NCBI GenBank assembly: GCA_016718265.1
Contig: JADKDZ010000003.1
Location: 144,001-208,000 of the forward strand
DNA: 64,000 nt
From: Uliginosibacterium sp.
GTDB lineage: Bacteria; Pseudomonadota; Gammaproteobacteria; Burkholderiales; Rhodocyclaceae
Reading direction: 5' to 3'
Made by a program: the position numbers and the translations under genes
In this document: piece by piece, positions 59,098-64,000 of the stretch
Position numbering within the stretch: position 1 is the stretch's first letter
Layout of the letters: the number at the start of each line of letters is the position of its first letter
Notes under the pieces: generated by a model
The model's database searches: none
What the model was told of the DNA's origin: nothing
Seen by the model: only the letters and a program-made list of their open reading frames with translations

Positions 59098-60433
59098 CTC
59101 ATGGATCGCAGCCGTTCATTTCGCGCGCACTCGCTGGTGTCTCGACTTCCGCGACCGTGCCCGACTCGAAGCTTGGCAGCAGGTGCGCCTTCAACGCTTC
59201 ATTCGCGAAGTGTTGCCGCGTGCGCCGTACTATCGCCGCCGCCCGGCCAAGGCGTTAGCGGATATTCCCCTGATGGACAAGGCCACCATGATGGCCGAAT
59301 TCGAGGACCGCAATACCTGCGGGATTCGCCTCGATAAGGCGCTCGATATCGGTTTGGAAGCGGAGCGAACGCGTGATTTTCGGCCGCTTTTGGGCGATTT
59401 TACCGTCGGCCTTTCGAGCGGAACCTCTGGCAACCGCGGCGTATTTCTTGTCAGCCGAGGCGAGCGCTTGCATTGGGCCGGCGTGCTGCTTGCCCGTGCC
59501 CTGCCGCAACACCTGCTCGGTCGCCTGTTCTTGCCTTGGGTGCCGGCTTTGCGCGTCGCCTTCTTTATGCGTGCCAACAGCAACCTTTACGCGACACTAA
59601 GCAGCCGGCGCATCGATTTCACCTTCCATGACCTCATGTTAGGTGTGGAGCCTGCAGTGCCCAAGCTCAATCGAAGCCAGCCTGATGTACTGGTCGGGCC
59701 GCCGTCACTGTTGCGCGCGTTGGCCGCCGAAATCCGTGCCGGTCGGTTGGACATTGCGCCCAGTCACGTTCTCTCGGTGGCCGATGTGTTGGAGGATAGC
59801 GACCGTGCAGCGATTCATGCCGCGTTCCACGTCCCAACTCACCAACTCTACCAAGCGACCGAGGGTTTCCTTGGCTACACCTGCGAGCGGGGAACCCTGC
59901 ACTTAAACGAGAGCTGCGTACATATCGAACCAGACTGGCTGGATGCCGGACGAAGCCGTTTCCATCCCATCGTCACCGATTTCTCGCGCGATACGCAGTT
60001 GATCGTTCGCTATCGACTCAATGATGTGCTGCGTCTTGCGACAGAGCCCTGCGCGTGCGGTCGTGCAGAACTGGCTATTGAGGCCATCGAGGGCCGAGCC
60101 GACGAAGTGCTTTATCTACCGGCGAGAGGTACGGGCCAGGCCGTACTCATCTACCCGGACCTAATTCGCCGCACCATGTTACTTGCCGGCCCGGAAGTAC
60201 GTGAATTTGACCTTGTTCAGGATGGCATGTTTCTGACGCTCGGGCTGCTTACTGAGGGTGAGCGTAGCGCGGCTGTTTCCCGAGTTGCGGCCGAGTTCGA
60301 CGCCCTCTGGCGGACGCTAGGCGTGTGCCCACCAACGATGATTTTCACCGACTGGCACATGCCGCCTCCCGGCGGGAAGCGCCGTCGGGTGCGCCGGAAG
60401 AGTGCTCCAGAGGGATTGACATGCATGCCTTGA
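59084..60433 (+). CDS. PaaK/F390-synthetase-like adenylate-forming enzyme
   Basis: 449 residues; start overlaps the MBL gene by 14 bases (a second ATG follows at once). P-loop 'GLSSGTSGNRGVFLVS' at ~110-125 is the AMP-binding core; 'QLYQATEGFLGYTC' is the A5-like motif and 'RYRLNDVLRLATEPCACGR' the A7-A8 region typical of the PaaK/coenzyme F390 synthetase branch. It should activate a carboxylate as an acyl-AMP. C-terminal tail is basic (GGKRRRVRRKS). Confidence 0.8.
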   Translation: MMLPDSWIAAVHFARTRWCLDFRDRARLEAWQQVRLQRFIREVLPRAPYYRRRPAKALADIPLMDKATMMAEFEDRNTCGIRLDKALDIGLEAERTRDFRPLLGDFTVGLSSGTSGNRGVFLVSRGERLHWAGVLLARALPQHLLGRLFLPWVPALRVAFFMRANSNLYATLSSRRIDFTFHDLMLGVEPAVPKLNRSQPDVLVGPPSLLRALAAEIRAGRLDIAPSHVLSVADVLEDSDRAAIHAAFHVPTHQLYQATEGFLGYTCERGTLHLNESCVHIEPDWLDAGRSRFHPIVTDFSRDTQLIVRYRLNDVLRLATEPCACGRAELAIEAIEGRADEVLYLPARGTGQAVLIYPDLIRRTMLLAGPEVREFDLVQDGMFLTLGLLTEGERSAAVSRVAAEFDALWRTLGVCPPTMIFTDWHMPPPGGKRRRVRRKSAPEGLTCMP

Positions 60434-61560
60434 TTTTGGGTGCGCGGGCGCCAGCCTGCCTGGAGTGGGCGCGTGCTTTCAAGGCTGCCGGCTGGCGCGT
60501 CACGGTCGGCGATTCACTGCGCTGGCCGATGACAAGGTTCAGTCGGGCCATTTGCCACTATGAGCGTCTGCCCGAGCCTCACCGCTCTCCCGCGGACTGG
60601 ATTGAAGCACTGCGTGTGATCGTCGTAGAACAAGCCGTAGATCTTGTCCTGCCCACCTGCGAGGAGTCCTTTTATCTTGCCCATGGACGCCACTGTATCC
60701 CCTGTGACGTGATGACATCCGATTTTAAGCTGATGCACAGGCTGCACCACAAAGGCTGGTTTGCAGAAATGGTCAAGGGCTGGGCGGTCCAGGCGCCAGA
60801 GACACACCTGCTTGAGACGCCGGAATCGCTTGAAGCGATTACCAACCCGACAGACTGGGTCCTAAAGCCGGCCTACTCCCGATTTGCCCAACGTACCCTG
60901 CTCCGACCCAGTGCGAAACAGTTGCGCACGATCCGGCCGACACCTGAACAACCATGGGTTGCGCAGCGCTTCGCTGCGGGGCGAGAACATTGCAGTTTCA
61001 GCCTGCTGGTTGATGGCCGCCTCACTGGTCACGCTTGCTATCACCCTCGCTACCGGGTCGGACGTGGCTCTGGCATCTGGTTTGAACCTACTGACCCTCC
61101 ACCGATACGTGCCTTTCTCGAACACTTTGGAGTTGCTACTCGCTACACCGGTCAGATTGCCTTCGACTATATCGAGGCTGCAGACGGGCGCTGCTATGCC
61201 ATTGAATGCAATCCGCGTGCGACCAGTGGCGTGCACCTGTTCGACGACCAACCGGTAGCGCTCGTAAGCGCCCTGCTCGGCAGTGAAGGCGTTGTCACAC
61301 CGACACCCACCCCACGCCAGGTGTCGCTTCCCATGCTGCTATTTGCCGCGCACCGGCACGGACTCAATGGCCGTTTCTGGAGCGACTACCGGACGGCGCG
61401 CGACGTGATTGCTCGGCCGGACGATCACGGCCCACTGCTGGCTCAGCTTCCCGGCTTGCTCGAGATCGTTGGCCGGGCTATCAGTCGCCGGTGTGGACTG
61501 CTTGCCGCGACCACAGCTGACATCGAATGGAATGGGCAATCCCTAAACGGCGCACCGTGA
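60421..61560 (+). CDS. ATP-grasp ligase
   Basis: 379 residues from ATG 60421, overlapping the previous gene by 13 bases. 'MHALILGARAPACLEWARAF' pre-ATP-grasp strand, 'DWVLKPAYSRFAQRTLL' ATP-grasp lysine, and 'IECNPRATSGVHLF' with the metal-binding Glu/Asn. It resembles carboxylate-amine ligases of the CarB/biotin carboxylase-type fold. It would form an amide or peptide bond with an acyl phosphate intermediate. Substrate unknown. Confidence 0.8.
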   Translation: MHALILGARAPACLEWARAFKAAGWRVTVGDSLRWPMTRFSRAICHYERLPEPHRSPADWIEALRVIVVEQAVDLVLPTCEESFYLAHGRHCIPCDVMTSDFKLMHRLHHKGWFAEMVKGWAVQAPETHLLETPESLEAITNPTDWVLKPAYSRFAQRTLLRPSAKQLRTIRPTPEQPWVAQRFAAGREHCSFSLLVDGRLTGHACYHPRYRVGRGSGIWFEPTDPPPIRAFLEHFGVATRYTGQIAFDYIEAADGRCYAIECNPRATSGVHLFDDQPVALVSALLGSEGVVTPTPTPRQVSLPMLLFAAHRHGLNGRFWSDYRTARDVIARPDDHGPLLAQLPGLLEIVGRAISRRCGLLAATTADIEWNGQSLNGAP

Positions 61561-62693
61561 GACTTATCGAACCCGTCGACGCAGGCACACTGGCCGGAGG
61601 TTCAGAAAGGGACCGCCAAGCGCTGGCCTACACCCGTTTCGCCGCAAGTGCTATCGCCAACGTCACTACCCGGATGTGCCTGCTTGAAACGGGCGAGCAC
61701 CTCTTGCCGGTTAGCATCAATAATGGTGGCGAAGGCCCTGACAATAGCTATGTGGTGTCGCCGCTGACAACCTACGTTGGTTATGCCGAGTATGAGATCG
61801 GCCGACTCGGCCGTCCTTGGCTGACCGCGCCACTTCGGCGATTGGTGCGAGTCCTAGGCAGCTGCCTTGAAACGGCCCGCGTCGACCGCATAGTTCAGGT
61901 CAACAACTGGCTGCTCTCTACAAATCTCTATCCTGCCAACTGGGATGGGGTAGATCTTCCGGACATTACTCGCCTGCTGGTTGAAACGTACCCGGATCAT
62001 GCAATTGGATTTCGATCTCTGAACCGCTACTGCAACGCGAAGCTGATTGCACGGATGGAAGCGCTCGGCTATCTGACCATCCCGAGTCGACAGGTTTACT
62101 TGTTCGATGGGCATGATGGCCCTGAGTCGGCCTATTTGCACCGCCGCGACAGTCGCAATGACGGCCGACTGCTTACCCATTCAGGCTATGAGCAGGTGCC
62201 CGGTGCGGCTTTGGCCGACGCAGACTATCCTTACCTTGAGCAGCTCTACAACGCGCTGTACTTGGATAAATACTGTCGACTCAACCCGCAGTTTACGGCC
62301 AATTGGCTGCGGGCTGGTCAGCGTGATGGCTGGTTAAAGCTGATTGCGCTCCGTTCGCCGGCGGGACGCTTTGATGCTGTGCTTGGCTGGATTGCCAATG
62401 AAGGCATACTCACCACGCCAGTGGTTGGCTACGACACCAAGCTACCGCAAAAACTTGGCCTCTATCGATTGATTTCCCAGATCACGCTTGAGGAAGCAGC
62501 CCGGCGGCGCTGCATGCTAAATATGAGTGCGGGAGCGGCGCACTTCAAACGCATGCGAGGTGGTCAGCCAGAAATCGAGTTCAGTCTGGTGCAAGTCAGT
62601 CACTTGCCGCGTCAGCGACAAAGAATGTGGCGCATTCTCGGTCGCCTTCTTCACTCCGTTGCAGTGCCGGTCATGAAGGGGCTCGCGCTGTGA
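61557..62693 (+). CDS. Probable acyltransferase (GNAT-like)
   Basis: 378 residues from a GTG overlapping the ATP-grasp stop. I do not see a classic GNAT acetyl-CoA loop. The C-terminal half ('DGWLKLIALRSPAGRFDAVLGW', 'EAARRRCMLNMSAGAAHFKRMRGG') reads like FemAB/GNAT-type acyltransferases, where a long-chain acyl or aminoacyl donor is used. Last gene of the cluster, followed at once by the right direct repeat. Confident as a gene, modest on the function. Confidence 0.6.
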   Translation: MRLIEPVDAGTLAGGSERDRQALAYTRFAASAIANVTTRMCLLETGEHLLPVSINNGGEGPDNSYVVSPLTTYVGYAEYEIGRLGRPWLTAPLRRLVRVLGSCLETARVDRIVQVNNWLLSTNLYPANWDGVDLPDITRLLVETYPDHAIGFRSLNRYCNAKLIARMEALGYLTIPSRQVYLFDGHDGPESAYLHRRDSRNDGRLLTHSGYEQVPGAALADADYPYLEQLYNALYLDKYCRLNPQFTANWLRAGQRDGWLKLIALRSPAGRFDAVLGWIANEGILTTPVVGYDTKLPQKLGLYRLISQITLEEAARRRCMLNMSAGAAHFKRMRGGQPEIEFSLVQVSHLPRQRQRMWRILGRLLHSVAVPVMKGLAL

Positions 62694-62767
62694 TTGGAAT
62701 CAAGGGTTGCGGGAAACCGCTGGCGAAACAATCTGCCAGCAGGCCCATATCTACGGGCCTAGCCACA

Positions 62768-62855
62768 GCCCGCTCACCACGGACTTCTTCAGGCAGCGCC
62801 TCGCGAAGCCGCGTGGGGCGTGGCGCTTCGGGCCGCGGGGCGTGGATCAGGGGGG
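62768..62855. repeat. 88-base direct repeat, right copy
   Basis: 87 of 88 bases match 55945-56032. It contains the stop codon of the J-domain gene (62847-62849, minus strand), so the repeat meets that gene's 3' end exactly. Confidence 0.95.
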
Positions 62856-63575
62856 AGGTGGGGGAATGCTTCGTCTCACACCGGAAGAGGAACGTTCTTC
62901 GCGCATCTGATTCTGGCGTTTCCGCGCCTGATACTCCTCCTCCATGCGCCGTCGCTCGTCTTCGGAGCGGAGGCGCTCCTGCTCGCGCGCCAGCCTGCGC
63001 TCTTCCGTGCGTTGCGCCCGCTCCTGCTCGGCCTGCTCGCGCTCGCGCCGCCGGTCGGTGTCGGACCTGAGCCGGTCCACCTCTCGCTGCCACTGCCGGT
63101 CCTGCTTCTCCTGCTCGCGCGCGGCGTCGCGTTCTTTGCGTGGCTGGGCTTGCTCTGCGAGTTCATCCTGCCGTTGGCGCTGTTCTTCCAGCAGGCGCGC
63201 TTCGCCTTTGGCGATGGCCTCCTGCCGGGCGATGGCGGCATCGGTCTCGACTTTGACATACCAGCGCCAGACCCCGAAAGCGAGCAATGCTGCCAGGCCG
63301 ATCCACAGCCATTTTCCGTGGCCCGGGTGTGGCTCGAAGCGTTGCGGAGATTTTTCGCGCTCGCGCAGTTTCAGGTCGTAATGGGCCTTGCGCACGGGAT
63401 CGTTGAGAAGGGAAAAGGCTTCTTCGAGCGCCTTCAGACGGTTGAGGGCATCGTCGGCCGACAAGCCGGTGTTGGGCCCGCGCAGCCAGGCCAGCTTTTC
63501 CAGATAGGCGCTTTTCAGCACATCTACCGTTGCATTGGGCGCGACGCCCAACAAGTCGTACAGTGTCTTGCGCAC
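62847..63575 (-). CDS. J-domain-like membrane protein without HPD
   Basis: 242 residues from GTG 63575. Residues ~1-70 read as a DnaJ domain ('TLYDLLGVAPNATVDVLKSA', 'LEEAFSLLNDPVRKAHYDLKL'), but the HPD tripeptide that activates DnaK is replaced by residues around RGP (32-34). One membrane helix at ~89-107, then a long Gln/Arg/Glu coiled coil and a proline tail coded by the repeat edge. Probably not a DnaK cofactor. An in-frame ATG further upstream would also be possible. Confidence 0.7.
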   Translation of the reverse strand: MRKTLYDLLGVAPNATVDVLKSAYLEKLAWLRGPNTGLSADDALNRLKALEEAFSLLNDPVRKAHYDLKLREREKSPQRFEPHPGHGKWLWIGLAALLAFGVWRWYVKVETDAAIARQEAIAKGEARLLEEQRQRQDELAEQAQPRKERDAAREQEKQDRQWQREVDRLRSDTDRRREREQAEQERAQRTEERRLAREQERLRSEDERRRMEEEYQARKRQNQMREERSSSGVRRSIPPPPP

Positions 63576-63693
63576 CTTGTTCTCGCTTCCCCGCAGCCGG
63601 TGTGTTGTTTTTCGTTCCCGCAGTCTAGCGCAGGCGGGCCTGCCATGGGCGGCTGGTCGATACAATGACCTCATTTGCGTTGGGGAGCTTGGT

Positions 63694-64000
63694 ATGCGCG
63701 TGGGTCCAAGGCTGGCAGTTGTGTGGTTGTGTGCGTGGATGGCGGTGTCGGTGGCGTATGCGGCGGCCGAGCAGAAATTTGGCAAGCAATTGCTGATTGC
63801 CTATGAACTGCCGCCTGAGCAGATCGTGGCGTTCCAGCAATTGAAGCCCAAAGCGCGCGATCCGAATGCTTCGGTCATCGATAACATGCTGGCAGGAGAT
63901 TCGGTCAGCTGGCGTGGGCCCGAGCAGCCCTGCATCAAGGCGAACAATCCCTACACGCTGGTGATCCGGCTCAAGGGCAAGGCGATTGACGCTGGCGCTG
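63694..64000 (+). CDS. Secreted protein, 5' part only
   Basis: About 102 codons, open to the right edge. ATG 63694 with GGGGAG SD 7 bases upstream. Signal peptide MRVGPRLAVVWLCAWMAVSV then AYA cleavage. The mature start is 'AEQKFGKQLLIAYELPPEQI' and later 'PCIKANNPYTLVIRLKGKAI'. No family recognised from this part. Divergent from the J-domain gene. Confidence 0.7.
   Translation, partial: MRVGPRLAVVWLCAWMAVSVAYAAAEQKFGKQLLIAYELPPEQIVAFQQLKPKARDPNASVIDNMLAGDSVSWRGPEQPCIKANNPYTLVIRLKGKAIDAGA

Noticed and set aside
56241..62693. OleABCD long-chain olefin cluster
   Set aside because: The KAS III and SDR fit loosely, but there is no OleB-type hydrolase; the ligase is PaaK-like and an ATP-grasp gene is present.

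Overview
The window looks like chromosomal DNA from a betaproteobacterium, most likely of the Rhodocyclales. This rests on gene order rather than on any search. Operons typical of the class are present: rpsP-rimM-trmD-rplS, ilvB-ilvH-ilvC followed by pssA and leuA, an ECF-type sigma factor followed by DUF3619, DUF3106 and RDD genes, and lptFG divergent from pepA-holC-x-valS. The core is GC-rich with strong SD sites and many 4-base ATGA/GTGA overlaps.

Region 1 (1-6.6 kb) holds the start of a GatC-like PTS permease, a serine-rich CAP-domain lipoprotein, a PPi-dependent phosphofructokinase and a large P-loop protein resembling PEP carboxykinase (DUF4914-like). Region 2 (6.6-30.8 kb) is housekeeping: erpA, the rplS/rpsP operon, a YihY-type membrane protein, branched-chain amino acid synthesis, LPS export, pepA, holC and valS. 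An unusual histidine kinase with a LacI-like sensor domain sits among them.

Region 3 (30.9-34.2 kb) and region 5 (48.8-55.8 kb) are two versions of one predicted peptide-ligase system, built from circularly permuted ATP-grasp, alpha-E and transglutaminase parts. The first has separate genes and a transglutaminase-like protein that has lost its catalytic Cys and His. The second has an ATP-grasp/alpha-E fusion, an intact transglutaminase and a 1101-residue transglutaminase-DUF2126 protein. Both have sequences resembling sigma-54 promoters upstream.

Region 4 (34.2-48.6 kb) is accessory. It has small secreted proteins and an AT-rich pair of integron-type gene cassettes with attC sites and no integrase. 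The second attC is interrupted by the 5' part of a group II intron, which itself ends in an artefact-like poly-G stretch. Diverged direct repeats bracket this segment. A complete CecR/YbhGFSR-type exporter operon with its own outer-membrane lipoprotein follows.

Region 6 (56.2-62.7 kb) is the most interesting part. It has six translationally coupled genes: a ketosynthase III, an SDR, an MBL hydrolase, a PaaK-like adenylate-forming enzyme, an ATP-grasp ligase and a probable acyltransferase. They are bracketed by 88-bp direct repeats with one mismatch and look like a small acyl-conjugate biosynthetic pathway whose product I cannot name. The window ends with a degenerate J-domain membrane protein and the start of a secreted protein.
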